DNA of 64,000 bases, taken from NCBI GenBank assembly GCA_014529385.2, contig CM043949.1, forward strand, positions 143,105,858 through 143,169,857, written 5' to 3'. This document shows, piece after piece, positions 1-11,860 of the stretch. How positions within the stretch are numbered: the stretch's first letter is position 1; each line of letters opens with the position of its first letter. A program made the position numbers and the translations under genes. The notes beneath the pieces are model-generated. The model saw only the letters and a list, made by a program, of their open reading frames with translations. It was not told the DNA's origin and searched no databases. The DNA is from Adiantum capillus-veneris. Lineage: Eukaryota; Streptophyta; Polypodiopsida; Polypodiales; Pteridaceae.

Positions 1-578
1 GAATTGATATTCCAAAAAAATGTCGAGTTTTTTTCAGCTCATGAGACAACTTTCTAGACAGATAGCACCTCAAAATCCATTTTGAAACTCTTGACATAAT
101 TCAAGGAAAATGGTCACTTAACAGGACATAAAAGTGTCCCATTACCATTCTAGTGTTAATAGAGCTCCCCCTTGCTTCACTCTCACCACCTCACATCAAC
201 TTCACAATGCACCACAATACATTTTGTTTGTAGAAGAGGCCTCCTTTTATAGGCCAAAAGGGCTTTCCTCTCTCATGAGAGGTATCTGTGTGTAGCCGCC
301 CTTGTGTAGACAAGTTTAAGTTGGACTCTCCAATGCATCCATGTGTGGCCGTCCTTGAAAAGACAAGTTCGCCTTGAAATCGGCCATCGACCACCGGTCA
401 TTGACTTCCAATCTCCGACCAACTGGCCAACCGACTAGCCGTTTTTCGATCACTTTTTGGTCGTTGTGGGGCCATAATATTCCGACAAAAAAGGAATATT
501 CCGACATGAATTTTTGGTTTTTTGGCGAGTGATTTTTCTTCACGCATGATGGCTTCTCCTTATAACGGGGGCCTTACA
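1..578 (-). repeat. LTR-like fragment, cut by window start
   Basis: No coding similarity is visible here. The reverse strand has a TATAAAAG box (plus 244-251) followed by a GC-richer stretch, as in an LTR promoter. The right end reads CTTACA, which on the minus strand is a TG start. The ATATTCCGACA motif occurs twice at about 478-513. No partner LTR is seen, so this is an inference from composition only. Confidence 0.3.
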
Positions 579-1666
579 AATGTGAGTTTTTAATATGAAA
601 AATTACAAGGGATAAATCAGGCTCCATACTTAATAGAATCTTTGTTTTGGGATTGAAAAAGGTCAAAGTGAAATGTCCTTGGATATTTCCTTTTTCTCTA
701 CTTTACATGAGTCTCATGAAGGTATGTTTTTTTTGTGGATGATACAACTTGTAACCTTTTCTTTCGAAACTGAAATTAACAAATTACATTTCATAGCCTT
801 ATCATCAAATTTGTTGCATTGTTGCTCAAGCACCAAAGCATAAGCACAACCAAATACACGCAAGTGACCAATCACGGGCTGCTTGCCATGCCAAGCCTCA
901 GAAGGAGTGATAGATTGAAATTCTTTATTTTTTGCCAAAAAGAAGAAAATGGTTGAAGTACATAAATAATGACTTTGCCTTAAGTGTATATACCCCTATA
1001 TGCCTAGATTAATCATCAATGAAAGTCACAAAGTAAAAATCATTCCCAAAAGAGGAGGTGTGTATTAGACCACAAATATCTTTATGTACAAGCTCCAATT
1101 TTGAGTAGCCCACATAGAACCATCCTTTGGAAACTTAGAACGCTGCATTTTTCTCAAAATATAACCTTCATATACATGTTTCAATGGTGCCTCAAGAGGA
1201 GGCAATGAAACAACCATAATAGGTTTTTGCAAATGTGGCATGCATGGAACTCTTTAGATATATACTCCCCCCCCTTGATTAGAACGGATGATGCATACAC
1301 TATAACAAGATATATTTTTTGCCAAAAAGCTAAAATTAGTTGAGGTACATAAATACTTAAGACTTTGCCTTACGTGTATACACCCTTGTATGCCTAGAGT
1401 AATCATCAATGAAAGCCACAAAGTATATATGATTCCTAAAAGAGGAGGTGTGTATTAGACCACAAATATCGTTATGTACAAGCTCCAATTTTGAGTAGCC
1501 CACATAGAACCATCCTTTGGAAACTTAGAACGCTCCATTTTGCCCAAAATAGAGCGTCACATACGTGTTTCAATGGTGCCTCAAGAGGAGGCAAGGAAGC
1601 AACCATATTACATTTTTGCAAATGCGCAAACTAGCAAAATTCAGAAGACCAAAACGAGCATGCCAA
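579..1666 (-). pseudogene. Copia-C integrase region, 3' part (degenerate)
   Basis: Minus-strand remains of a Ty1/copia pol gene. Reading from the right one meets the GAG-pre-integrase motif LWHARFG, a zinc-knuckle region with KMQRSKFPKDG, the integrase core FVAFIDDYSRH, and then TPSEAWHGKQPVIGHLRVFGC from the integrase C-terminus (714-938). These match the same stretches of Copia-1 at 24041-24760, so it is the same family. Many stops and frameshifts are present and no product is expected. The gene is interrupted by the TR-GAG copia at 1672; its gag half resumes at 4957. Confidence 0.75.
931..1640. repeat. 390-bp tandem duplication inside Copia-C integrase
   Basis: Two diverged copies of the same integrase segment lie head to tail, at about 931-1245 and 1321-1640. 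The block reading CACATAGAACCATCCTTTGG starts at 1111 and again at 1501, an offset of 390 bases. The copies differ by substitutions and small indels. Confidence 0.75.
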
Positions 1667-1671
1667 AGTTT

Positions 1672-1693
1672 TGTCAGAGTAAGCAACGGAAGG

Positions 1694-1755
<62 letters not shown>

Positions 1756-2154
1756 ATGGCGATGGACACACAAGAGACAGATGAAAAAGGTTGGCAAGCC
1801 CCAATAACTCCAGATAGCAAAAGTTGTTGTGTACAAGATAGCAAGATGAATGGGAGAGTGCATCCCCTCCCCGCCCCCCCCCCCCCCGCCCCCATATATA
1901 GGAGAATAGGGTGTAGGTAGGGCAGACCAGAAGCCCCAATGACCATGCACAAAAACCATAAATGAGGAAAAAATGGAAAAGGACCAGAATAGGTCCGGCC
2001 AGGCAAAGTGTTGAGCAAAACCCTAAATGTGCCTGAAGATCCCTGTCCACCAGTAGGTGTACACGTGGCCAATCCACAACCAAGGGCCAATGCACGTAAT
2101 GTTTGTGAAGCCTGTAGGCAGGGTGCAAAGCATCTCGAGATGAAGAATCTAACA
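1672..2154 (-). repeat. 3' LTR of the TR-GAG copia
   Basis: 483 bp, matching 4450-4951 along its length. It contains a GA tract (1696-1753), a poly-C run (about 1866-1898) and a TATATA box beside the C-run. On the minus strand it is preceded by GAGGGGGG, a plausible polypurine tract. Confidence 0.87.
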
Positions 2155-2570
2155 CCCCCCCTCAACGACAAATGCGGAGTCGTTGAGGAAGAAGATGCAA
2201 CATGTTTAGAAAATTTGGAGTGTGAAAAGAAGAAGTGCCAGCCAAGCAAAAAACGACGAACCATCTAGCACCAATGTGATGATGATTGAAGCTAGGTCAG
2301 GCTAATCAAGTCGCACAAGGAAGCTGATGGAGAGGCTAACAACAGAACAAGTCGCTGAAGAGGACATATATGAGGGAAAGATGGAAGACGAGCAGAGAGA
2401 TCATCGGTGGAGGTCACAAGAAGAGAGAGAGAGAGAGAGATGGAAGAGAGAGAACCCCCCTGAAACAAAGCACTCTGACACAAAAGGATAGAAGTCCAAG
2501 GTGGTAAACTGGCAAACTCCAAGCCAAAAAGTGATCTCAATCATAAGAGGGAAGAAGGACATGGATGAAA

Positions 2571-3541
2571 CTAGAGGGTGAAGCCATCGGCCTGTGAAGG
2601 GCTAGAGATGTCGGTGAAAGACGTCTGTCGAGAAGTCGTCCCATCCTCAGGATCTGAATCCTTCTTGCGATCTCGCCGTCGTTTATAACATTTGGCTGCA
2701 AAATGACATTTTTTTCCACAATAGGTACAAGTAATGTCAGGGCGAGAAGGTGTACAACTAGGTCTAGACTGTCTGGGAGCACTACCACCCCTACTGGATG
2801 TAGAAACCAATGCAGTAGAATCTGCAGAGGCGTCTGATGTGGCTCCGTCCTGAATGCACAAAGCTATCAGCTGCACAACGGGTAAGAGCTCCTCCCAAGT
2901 GATAGGAGTAGGGCACGTGGAGGTAGTAAGTGACTGGAACAAGGAATCGTAAGAGTCGGGAAGCTTGAGCAGCAACCAAGTTGCCATGCCCTCGGAAGAG
3001 ATCTAGTGTCCACAAGCTCCTAGCTCATCACGGAGCAGAAGCATGCGGGATATGAAGTCTTGGATAGTAAAAAATGTCAAGACTTGTAAGTCCATCAAAG
3101 TCTTTTCCAGAGCGAGGATCCTTCCGGGTGTCTTCGCCTCGTACATGTTTCAAAGGAAACCCCATACCTCATGTGCAGTGATGTGAGAGCGTAAAGACGT
3201 CAACACGCTATCTACACAGTTGATGAGTAAGACAGAGTAAACTTTTTGATGGTTCAGTTCCATTGATCCACCATAGCCTGTGTAACCACAATACCTGATC
3301 CGCTAGAAGTACCATGAGAAGAAGTAGATGAGAAGCCAACACGTGTAACTACAGAAGAAGTGGTAGCTGATGATGTCGATGTAGGAGCACAAGATGCAGG
3401 AGCAAGACCGGGACACACGGCATTGGCAAGATCGGTTAGCGAGTCCCAAAGGTCAAACTACATAAGCATCACCATGATCTTCATCTTCTAGACGACAAAG
3501 TTAGAGCCGTCAAGCTTTTCATCGGGAGGAAAGATGGGCAT
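2571..3541 (-). pseudogene. gag: Copia gag of the TR-GAG element
   Basis: Minus-strand gag of the copia (UBN2) type, which would form the particle shell. From the ATG at 3541 it reads KLDGSNF, the usual start of the domain, but stop codons appear soon after. The open 138-codon end (2571-2987) has the LLLKLPDSYDSLFQSL motif and one zinc knuckle, CTYCGKKCHFAAKC (CX2CX4HX4C). No protease or pol follows. The early stops make a functional product unlikely from this copy. Confidence 0.75.
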
Positions 3542-3796
3542 GGCTACGAGTGTTGCCATAGATACAGACAAAACATCAGTAGAGAAGTCTCGTGTGTAAA
3601 ATCAGAAGCAAAGGGGAGAATAGGATCGAAAAACCACGCCGGATAGAACGCCAGAAGACCGCTAAGTAGAGGGTAAGTGACCGGAGAGACAAGGGAAACC
3701 CAAAGGGATGCCGATGAAGCAAAGTCGAGGTGCTGTCTAAACCTGAAATCGTAGCAAAAGGGATCTTGAAACACCACGAGAATGCAGGGGTGAGAG

Positions 3797-4350
3797 CAAA
3801 AAACGCCAGATGATGAACACCGGATGTCAAGAAGGTAAGGTAAGGGCTGTAAATGCACCAAAACAGACTGAAAATCAGCAAGTAGTTGATCGAGAAGTTG
3901 CCAGTAATAGTCACAATTGTTCAACTTTCAAGCGGGAAGACCAAGGGGCAAGGATGGGGGCTCCAGCTATCCAAAATCTGCAAGAAGAAAACTCTACAGT
4001 GAAGGTTAAAAAATGCTAGTCCAATGGTGTCCTAACTGCCACAAAAAACGCTAGGAATGTTGACTGCTATCCTACCCAAAAATCGCTAGGGATTAAGACT
4101 GAAAATGAAAATCAATGGGCTACCATCCTGCAAAAACTCTAGATCCATAGGTTGGCTGAAAAACGCTGATGCAAGGGAGTATCTGCTGCAAAAAACGCTA
4201 GGCCAAGGATGGGGAAAGACGCTGGAGCAAGGAGAGACAATAGGTGGCGATGAGGCATAGGGAGGGAGGGCGAGAGCATAGGGATGCAGAAGATGATGCT
4301 CGCCACCAAAAAACGCTAGGAATGCCGACAAGAACGCTGGATCCCAAAAA
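3797..4350 (-). repeat. Degenerate short repeats in the TR-GAG leader
   Basis: The motif CAAAAAACGCTAGG and close variants recur about eight times (near 3797, 4012, 4043, 4080, 4158, 4193, 4215 and 4311) between gag and the 5' LTR, often followed by GCAAGG or GAATG. Spacing is irregular, so it is not a simple tandem array. Confidence 0.6.
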
Positions 4351-4431
4351 ACAATAGAGGAAGAAGAGACACTTCTTCACAATGGAAATCTCCGCAGTGT
4401 CCTCCCAGGTGTAGGCAATGGCAGATCCAAG

Positions 4432-4449
4432 CCTAGAGCTTCGATACCA
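4432..4449 (-). promoter_or_regulatory. Primer binding site of the TR-GAG copia
   Basis: The minus strand reads TGGTATCGAAGCTCTAGG immediately inside the right LTR. It starts with TGGTATC, as in plant copia primer sites complementary to initiator tRNA-Met (usual form TGGTATCAGAGC), with mismatches after base 7. Confidence 0.75.
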
Positions 4450-4469
4450 TGTCAGTGAGCAGCGGAAGG

Positions 4470-4552
<83 letters not shown>

Positions 4553-4951
4553 GATGGGCAAACAAGAGACACATGGAAAAGGCTGGCAAACCCCAATAAC
4601 TCCAGATGGCAAAAACTAATGTGTACAAGATGGCAAGATGAATGGGAGAGTGCATCCCCTCTCCCCCCCCCCCCCCCCCCCCCCCCCCCATATATAGGAG
4701 AATAGGGGGTAGGTACATCAGACCAGAAGCCCCAACAACCATGCACAAAAAACCATAAATGAGGAAAAAATGGAAAAGGACCGGAATAGGTCCGGTTGGG
4801 CAAAGTGCTGAGCAAAACCCTAAATGTGCATGAAGATCCTTGTCCAATAGGTGTACGGGTGGCCGATTACCCACAATCAAGTGCCAATGCACACGATGTT
4901 TGTGAAGCCTATAGGCAGGGTGCAAAGCATCTGGAGATGAAGAATCTAACA
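4450..4951 (-). repeat. 5' LTR of the TR-GAG copia
   Basis: 502 bp, the partner of 1672-2154. It is longer mainly because of a longer GA tract (4472-4547) and a longer C-run (about 4662-4689), so the microsatellites have diverged in length faster than the rest of the LTR. Confidence 0.88.
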
Positions 4952-4956
4952 AGTTT

Positions 4957-6010
4957 TGCATCTAAAATAGCCTTCAAATTTAAAGGTGCACATGTTGAAT
5001 CTTCCATAGGTTTCTTGTCTACATTTAGCTTATATAGCCCACAAAGCAAAGTATAGATGTCACAATAGTATCACCAAAATTGAGATTGTGTGCACAATAC
5101 ATTTGTCATCCACAAACTTGACTACAAGTCCAAGATTTGCAAGTGTAGACATAATCAAAGAATTCTTTCAACTTCTTCTTATCTTTATCACTAGACTTCT
5201 CAAACCCACTGTTGGTTGAAGAAGTAGAAGTTGTGGGACAGAAGGGTGCTACATATAGAACCATTGGAAGTGGCAACACTGACATTCTTCTTTTGCTGTG
5301 TAGCCACAAATGCCTATTCAATAGCCCACAACTTAGCCCTAGTTTTTCTAGATTGGGCCTCTTATAGAAATATAGAGATAAGACCATCAAACTTCACATC
5401 ATCTGTATCCTCTATCACAAGCCTTAATGTGGTTCTAATAAGAATGTAGCAAAGCATTAAGAACTGTCTGCACAAGAGTATCTTTAGGAATAATCTCATC
5501 AATGGAAATTAATTTCTTGTTGAGATATTTGATTGCCCATAAGAAATACAATTATATCATCCTCCTTATGCATAAACTTGGACTCTGGCTCTTTATGTAG
5601 GTAGGAATTTCTTTTCCAATTCATATCTCCAAACAAAGAAGCTAACATATTCCATGTATGTTTGTTATTTGCGTTGAGCGAACGTGTGGAATAATCAAGC
5701 GCTTCATAGAAAGCACAATCAATGCATGAGCCTGCGCATCCTGAGCATCCTAATGTGCCTGCTTAATAATATATAAAACAACTCTAGCATCAAAACTTTA
5801 GAACTTGCACCATCATCTACAGAACCTTGTCTTACATCATAACCATGCACAATGTTTCAAACACCCTTTGCGGCAAGGAAATTTTGCATCATGGGTAGGT
5901 ATCTCCATCTAGTTTTTCCTCAGCAGAGAGCATGCGAAAACTTCATTGTTGTCAGTCGTGGCTTGTGACTACACATGATGCAAGAACTACCTATATCAAA
6001 GAAATATTGC
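4957..6010 (-). pseudogene. Copia-C gag and protease-linker region (degenerate)
   Basis: Continuation of Copia-C upstream of the TR-GAG insertion. The minus strand reads LVVKFVDDKC near 5110, which matches Copia-1 LVVKFVDDRC. Near 5450-5600 the frame ESKFMHKEDD...LVQTVLNAL matches Copia-1 gag ESKIMHEEDD...LVQTVLDAL. Near 5830-5950 it reads KLDGDTYP...MMQNFLAAKGV, the gag N-terminus. Numerous stops and shifts. It is the same family as Copia-1 and Copia-D. Confidence 0.72.
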
Positions 6011-6996
6011 AAAAAAATAAGTTGTTCTATATAGCACAACCCACAATAGATTACAAAGTGCCTATTTTGTGTAAATTTGCACTTTCAAAACACTTACATA
6101 AAAGAACTAACTGCGTGCATAGTACTGCCATTGGTGGAAACAAAGGCCGAAATGAGCCTAGATCAAAATTTTGTGCACATGTAACCAATGGACGAGCCAT
6201 ATGTCATAAATAAAATACATTCAACTTTAAGCTTGAGTGAATTCAAGTAAAGAAGGACTCACTACCATAGTGTCCATTATTTCGAGTTACCCTTACTCAT
6301 TTGTTTACTTATACATGTAGAGAATACAACATGACAACAAATTAGTGAAGATGAACATTATGATGTTATAGTAAAATAGAAGTTGAAGCTTGGTCCCTAT
6401 ACAAAATAAAGACTCGACATTAAAAAATAGTAAAATAGAAGTTCAAGCTTGGTCCCTATACGAGATAAAGACTTGACATTACAAAAATGGTGGAGTACCT
6501 ATAGTACTAATGCATGTACATATGGAAAGCCAGAAAAGATATAGAACTAAGAACGCCTTATTAGAAGTGCACATGTGTAAGCAGACCATCAAGTTTGGAT
6601 AGCAAAAATGGATAATCTTAAACAAACTAGCAGAAAGTGATTTTGAACTTGACTCATGGAACACTCTATGTGCTTGAAAACACAAAATTTACACTGTTGA
6701 TTGAAATTTTGGAAAGGAATTCTCACATTGTAACCTGCCCCAAAATTTTGTCCTTCGTACTATGCATGCATTGAACACAAAAACGTTAGCCGTATGCATG
6801 GTATGCTCAACTTTAGGGGTTTCCATTTGAAACTTCTTGAATCATCATGTGGGTGTTAATTAACAGAGTTTGTCTCACGATCAAAGATTTCTCTCAAAGG
6901 TTATATCGTTCGTTGTAAATACTCACCAAAAATCACCTCAATTATAGAATGTGAGCAAGAGTGTTGCTGGCAATGTTGCCCTAGATGTGAAAGCCT
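6011..6996 (-). other. Copia-C leader, no gene seen
   Basis: About 1 kb between the gag start and the primer site. It is AT-rich, with one short direct repeat (AGTAAAATAGAAGTT, near 6369 and 6428). I see no supported coding region. Confidence 0.45.
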
Positions 6997-7010
6997 GCTC
7001 TGATAAAAAA
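6997..7010 (-). promoter_or_regulatory. Degenerate primer binding site of Copia-C
   Basis: The minus strand reads TTTTTTATCAGAGCAGG beside an LTR end CAACA. ATCAGAGCAGG is the diagnostic part of the initiator tRNA-Met site; the leading TGG has decayed. Confidence 0.65.
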
Positions 7011-7232
7011 TGTTGGACTTAGAGTACACACAAAGATAGAGAATATAAAGGACAAGCTCAAGCACACAACAAAAGAAGTAGCATTATTGAGTGTGCCAAT
7101 ACAAAGATAAGGCTTGCCCTAAAGTGATGGGTGTATATACAAGTCAGTTGGGGGGGTGGGCTTTTAAAGGTGGAGAAAAGTGTCCCATGTTCATAAGTGT
7201 ATTCACACATACCACTACCCTAATATGGAAAC
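7011..7232 (-). repeat. 5' LTR of Copia-C (approximate right end)
   Basis: Starts TGTTGGACTT at the primer-site side and ends near GGAAACA, where plus-strand copia coding sequence begins. The partner LTR is not found in the window, so the outer end is inferred. Confidence 0.5.
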
Positions 7233-7620
7233 AAAGTGAAACTTCTAAAGAGTTTATCAAAGCAAAACTTTGACATGAAGTATTTGGGTGAGCTACGATA
7301 TTTTTTGGACATTGAGATTATAAGTACAAAAGATTGTACATTGGAGAGCTGGGGATAGAGGTTTAAAGATTGATTATTATAAATTATGACAATCTCATTT
7401 GCCTACAATTGGAGTGAAACTCATAATTCCACACAATGGAAAAGCACATTGAGGTGAACTACCAATTCACCAAAGACATGGTCTTGGTTCGTCAACCTTA
7501 GGTGCGTGATGATAGAATAGCAAATTGCAGATAGCTTCACGAAGGTCCTAGGAGCAAAGAAGCTATAGAATTTTGAGTGATTCTTGAGCATGAGAGATGG
7601 CATTGATTATAAGGAGGAGT
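7233..7620 (+). pseudogene. Copia-E RT and RNase H C-terminal remnant
   Basis: Plus-strand copia remains. Near 7270 the frame reads FDMKYLGELRYFLDIEI, the conserved RT stretch (usual MKDLGELRYFLGIEV). At about 7440-7600 it reads KHIEVNYQFTKDMV and then decayed RNase H C-terminal sequence. The segment between these motifs is deleted. It ends at a purine run AAGGAGGAG (7611-7619) that resembles a polypurine tract. The 5' part of this element is absent; it was probably split by Copia-C. Confidence 0.7.
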
Positions 7621-8010
7621 TTGTAGATATCAAACTCAACACATGGTTTTTCTATATGAATTCTTGCCTACATTTATCAATAGCACAAGGTAGGGGACAT
7701 GAAGAGCATTTCTAGTGGTACTAGAACTAGACTTCAATGACATGGTCTACCCACCACGAGTGATGGCCCTTATCTTCTCAACTCACTAGTGGTTTCACAT
7801 TGACCATTGTACATAGCCATTTCATTATGTTGTATTCTCTACTTATGGTTTAGAGACGTGCCTTATGATTTAAGTAGTGAAGGCGAGGAAGAAATTTTTT
7901 GCCTTATCTCTACGTTGTGCGCTCTTTTAATTGTGTAATGTGTGATTGCAAGAGCTCAAGCTTTGTCCTTCTCTATATAATCAATACGTAGTTCCAAAGT
8001 CATACATCAA
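7621..8010 (+). repeat. Probable 3' LTR of Copia-E
   Basis: Follows the purine tract and starts TGTAGATATC. The end is not certain; TACATCA near 8009 is a candidate. No second copy is in the window. Confidence 0.4.
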
Positions 8011-8019
8011 GACATGAAC

Positions 8020-9090
8020 ATGATTGAGTAGCCAAGTACCCCTTTGTGGCATAGCTAGCCATGATGGAGTAAAATCCTCTCATTTGGCTTATGTACCATT
8101 ATTCAACTTTTGTAATTTTGAAATATGCAAGCATTGTGTTCATGGTAGCTATGCTACATCAATTACAAAATATTTTAGACAAGAAGAGGGTTCCAAAACT
8201 AGCCTTAATGCATTTGATTGTGTACAGGCCTATGCCTACCAAGTCACTAATTGGTGTCACATATTTTGGTCCATAAGGTAGATGTAGTATAGTAGCTTTG
8301 CACATGCATAAAGTAGTGGCCCTTATACAAGTAATGAAATACCAATTAGGCACCAATTTAATGATGCAAATTACAACAAAAAAAGACCATCTTATGAGGA
8401 AAATCTTTCTTTGACAATCTCAAGTATGTTTGAACACGCACTAACATAATATTGTAACATAGTTTGAGGCATTTTTCAAGATCTACCACTTGATATATAT
8501 GGAAGTGCAAAGGCTTATAAATAGTGATCACTCCACAAAAGGGGTAAGCAAAAAACTTTGCAAAAATCTTTGAAATTGTCACTTGCAAATCTTGTTTTCA
8601 ACCTTGTTTGCCACATACACTTTCCGCATAGAAATGAACTTTTGAATTGTGGTCTTTATGTCCAATTGGTGTACATTCCAACCATTATAAGCTATCAAAT
8701 ACAAAAATTCTAGGAATGGTAGGCATATAAGTGAGAGAAATTTTTCATCAAAATCTATGCACTTCCTCTTGAGCCTAGCCTTCTAGCAATCAATGCTACC
8801 ATTTGGCTTATGTTCATGGTAACTATACTACATCCTACCATTTGGCTTATGTTCCTACAGGAAGTTACACACAAAGAACAATTGTCATTCTTCATAACAG
8901 GATCACCTTTAATTTGCATAGTAGTAAACCAATTTTTTTGCACCTCATCAAATGAAACAGATTCCCCCTCATCACACATACTCAAAACAGAAATTTGGTG
9001 TATAAGAGGCATGCTAAGAACTTGAAGGAGTATAACTAAAAAGAGGTACATCCAATTTGTTTTCATGTAAAGTCTACACTAGCCATTTTT
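8020..9090 (-). pseudogene. Copia-D RT region (degenerate, downstream part)
   Basis: Minus-strand copia pol. Near 8890-8990 it reads ESVSFDEVQKNWFTTMQ, matching Copia-1 EPLSFDEAQNSENWMAAMQ. Near 8590-8760 it reads CIDFDEKF...GWNVHQLDIKT, the RT fingers. A 30-bp phrase containing CATTTGGCTTATGT recurs near 8090, 8802 and 8842. The gene is cut at 9091 by Gypsy-1 and resumes at 21520 with the preceding part of the same protein. Confidence 0.68.
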
Positions 9091-10794
9091 CTATTGATAG
9101 CCGTTTTTTCGGCTCTTTGTAATTGCCACAGTGAGTTACCTCACCCTACCAAAATCACCCAAACACTCTGGCTATCCCTACCATTTCACTGTACATAGGC
9201 GTGCGTGAGTCACGGGACTTTTCCCATATTTTCTTAAAAACCCTCAGCTAGCTAGTCACTGGGCTAGGTGAGCCAAAAAAAATAAAAAAATAAAAAAATA
9301 AAAGTATATTATGGCCTCTTTGTGTGTAAGTATTTCATTGTATATATGGCTTAAATATAGGGATTTTTTATAATTATTTTGATATTTTATTTAAATATTT
9401 CTACTTAGGTGTGTGTTTTATTAAACCTATGTACACCTTCTTTCATCCTCTTACACCATAATTTTATTTTTTTTGCCAATATGTACATACTCTAACCTCA
9501 TATTTTTCCTTTATACAAATCACTCCCACATTTTCACCCTCACCCTCGTGAAAACAAAAAATTGATTTCTACTCATTGGTTACTTTTATTATATTATTTA
9601 CTTGCATACATTTTCCTCTTTCACCCAAAATAATTCAAGGAGGGACCATATCATATGATTCCAATATCTTTCCATATCCATAACTCCTCCATATTTTTAT
9701 TATTATTTTTACTCATTATTCTAACACCATGTGCTCATTGAGCTAAAGTCCATGAATAGTCCATACACTAGTCCCACCATGTATATATTTCTTATTTCAC
9801 CAATAATTCCCCTCCATGCATGGGTCAAGGGCAACTTGAATGCTTTGTATTATAATATGACAAAGGAGGGGCTCACTTTTGGATGCATTGTACAAATTCA
9901 ACAAAGGAGGGGACCACTAAAAGACTTTTGCAGGCCTAAAAAACAGGCTTTTTGGTGAGAATTTTGGCACCTATCTCCACTCCAAATTTGAAGCGGTGGT
10001 CAAAAGAGAAAATGTAGCCCACGCTCTGAATAATCACCCCAAATTTTTTCATGATTTTTGGAGCTACCAGCTGTGAGCTATGATTTTTTTAGTGGACCCC
10101 AGTTTTCCCATGCTATGCAGCCACACTCTCTCCTCCACTTTATCATTTTCCTCTTTCACACACACTTCTCCACTCATCATCCCCATCTCTCTCACCACTC
10201 CTCTCTGCACACTACTCACCTTCTCCTCAACCTTGAAGAATAAGAGAAACCATGGTGAACTCATACCTCCCACACACAATTCCATTCCAAAATTGACCAC
10301 CTAGTCTCATTTTTCCTCCTCCAAATTACCCATATCTATCAAAAAACCACAAAATTCAGCCTCTTCTCTTAAAAGACAGCATCATGGTGGTTGATTACTC
10401 AGCTTCAATTACCTTGGCTCTCAAGGAAGGTCAAGAGTGGAGAAAAAATGTACCGTCAAAGCTAGTGGACCGTCAACAAGCGTCAAAATTGGCTCTACTC
10501 AAGACACTTGGAGCATCAACCTTGTAAGAAATCCACCTTTTCTTACCTCTTAAGAGTTTTTCTTCCTTATTTGTATCCTACATGGATACTCCCATTGTAA
10601 ATATTCAATTCCATTTGTAAATTAATACTAACTCTACTAACACTAACCCACTATGAAAAGTCCTATCACCTCCATTTCTCTCCTCTCTCTTTCCCCACCA
10701 ACTTCTTGATAATTCCAAGCAAGAGAAATTAGATAAATTGCTGAAAATCTAACCCAACCATGGTTAGAGGAGTAACCCTAGCCTTCAAAATTGC

Positions 10795-10802
10795 TATAAA
10801 AG
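10795..10802 (+). promoter_or_regulatory. TATA box of Gypsy-1 5' LTR
   Basis: TATAAAAG followed by GAGGG, about 1.7 kb into the LTR; the identical site in the 3' LTR is at 20458-20465. Transcription would start roughly 25-35 bases downstream, leaving about 960 bases of R-U5. Confidence 0.6.
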
Positions 10803-11462
10803 GAGGGTGTAGCTAGCATAAAGGGGGGGAGCCATAAGCAAGAGCACTATGCTATAGCTTGAGAAGCCAAGCTCAACCTCTCTAGAAGGAGCTCTTGAGT
10901 GGAAGCTCATTGTCTTATGCATGTGCATGTGTTGTAATAGGGGATTAGCAAGGGAAATCTATGCCATTGTAAGAGAGAGAGTGATCATTCAATTGAGAGT
11001 AGGAAATCTATCATTTCTCCTACTAGTGTAAGCCCGACATTCGCTGAATCAAGGAGGGTGGATTTGGACTAAGCTTGGATACTTTGTCTCCCTTCCAACG
11101 TGAAGTAATGGACAACAATGATGCGTAAGTGTCTTGGTGTTTTTTTTGTTAAGTTCTTGATAGCTTGTCTCTGGTGTTGTCATCAATCTAGCCATAAATC
11201 CCACATACTGTAAGAGGGCGACAGGGTGGAGAGGACTCCCCTGGCCTTAAGACAGTGATTGGGGTGGCTTTTCTTGTGATGTGTTGTGGTGAAATTTACG
11301 CAAGCTATGTTGAACAAGTACTAATCTCACTTTGCTTTGTCATGACAGATTTGTAAGAAGGTATTAATGCAACAAGCACCCCCTCCCCCTTTCTCTCTCT
11401 TTCTTAAATATATAGTTGTGTTTGCTTGATCATCGCCGATACGTTTCAAAGCAGCCCGAGCA

Positions 11463-11464
<2 letters not shown>

Positions 11465-11525
<61 letters not shown>
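11465..11525. repeat. CT microsatellite in 5' LTR
   Basis: About 30 uninterrupted CT units. The allelic tract in the 3' LTR is about twice as long. Confidence 0.97.
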
Positions 11526-11528
<3 letters not shown>

Positions 11529-11789
11529 TTTAGTGTGTGAGAGTATTCCATTGGTGTTAGGGTTAGTGTAAATTCCTTGCTTGTTTGTGGGTTGCTCTAA
11601 CGATTCTCCTCTTTTGCGTCCTAGTTCGCTCTTAAACTAGGTGGTGCCCCTTGTGTAGTTGGGATTTGGTGGTGGGTTTGTTGTTTTGGTTTGTGTTGTG
11701 TTGTGCCCCAGCCCCATTGAGCAGCACGGGAGCCTTGAAGGGTGTCTAGAGGCCACTCTTCTTGTTGCCCGCCCCGGACCGCCTCAAAT

Positions 11790-11807
11790 TGGTACCCCCA
11801 CTGAGGA
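11790..11807 (+). promoter_or_regulatory. Gypsy-1 primer binding site (candidate)
   Basis: TGGTACCCCCACTGAGGA lies three bases after the LTR end. The TGG start fits a tRNA CCA end. It is not the common initiator-Met site and I cannot name the tRNA. Confidence 0.5.
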
Positions 11808-11860
11808 CGGCTTGTGTATTTTTGTGTAGAATCAACCTTTAGCATAGTCAAGTAGTTTGC

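Larger units (their letters stand above)
1672..4951 (-). mobile_element. Short non-autonomous copia (TR-GAG type)
   Basis: A complete insertion with two similar LTRs (1672-2154 and 4450-4951) that start TGTCAG and end CTAACA on the plus strand. It is flanked by the 5-bp target duplication AGTTT (1667-1671 and 4952-4956). The minus strand is the coding strand: a primer site abuts the right LTR and a G-run polypurine tract abuts the left one. The internal 2.3 kb holds only a broken gag; there is no protease, integrase, RT or RNase H. This fits the known class of gag-only non-autonomous LTR elements. It sits inside Copia-C, so it is younger than that element. Confidence 0.88.
9095..11786 (+). 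repeat. Gypsy-1 5' LTR
   Basis: 2692 bp, starting TGATAGCCG and ending CCGCCTCA. It contains a TATA box (10795-10802) and a CT tract (11465-11525) in the transcribed part. Several short frames (for example 9731-9958 and 10058-10243) occur identically in both LTRs but match nothing and are not called as genes. Confidence 0.95.

Noticed and set aside
1681-1760. Open frames made of Arg-Glu or Leu-Ser repeats in GA/CT tracts
   Set aside because: They are translations of dinucleotide repeats, open in most frames, with no conserved flanking protein.
9731-10304. Short frames present identically at 9731-10304 and 19394-19967
   Set aside because: They are simply the two LTR copies of Gypsy-1; no start context, no similarity, and the LTRs are too young for identity to show selection.
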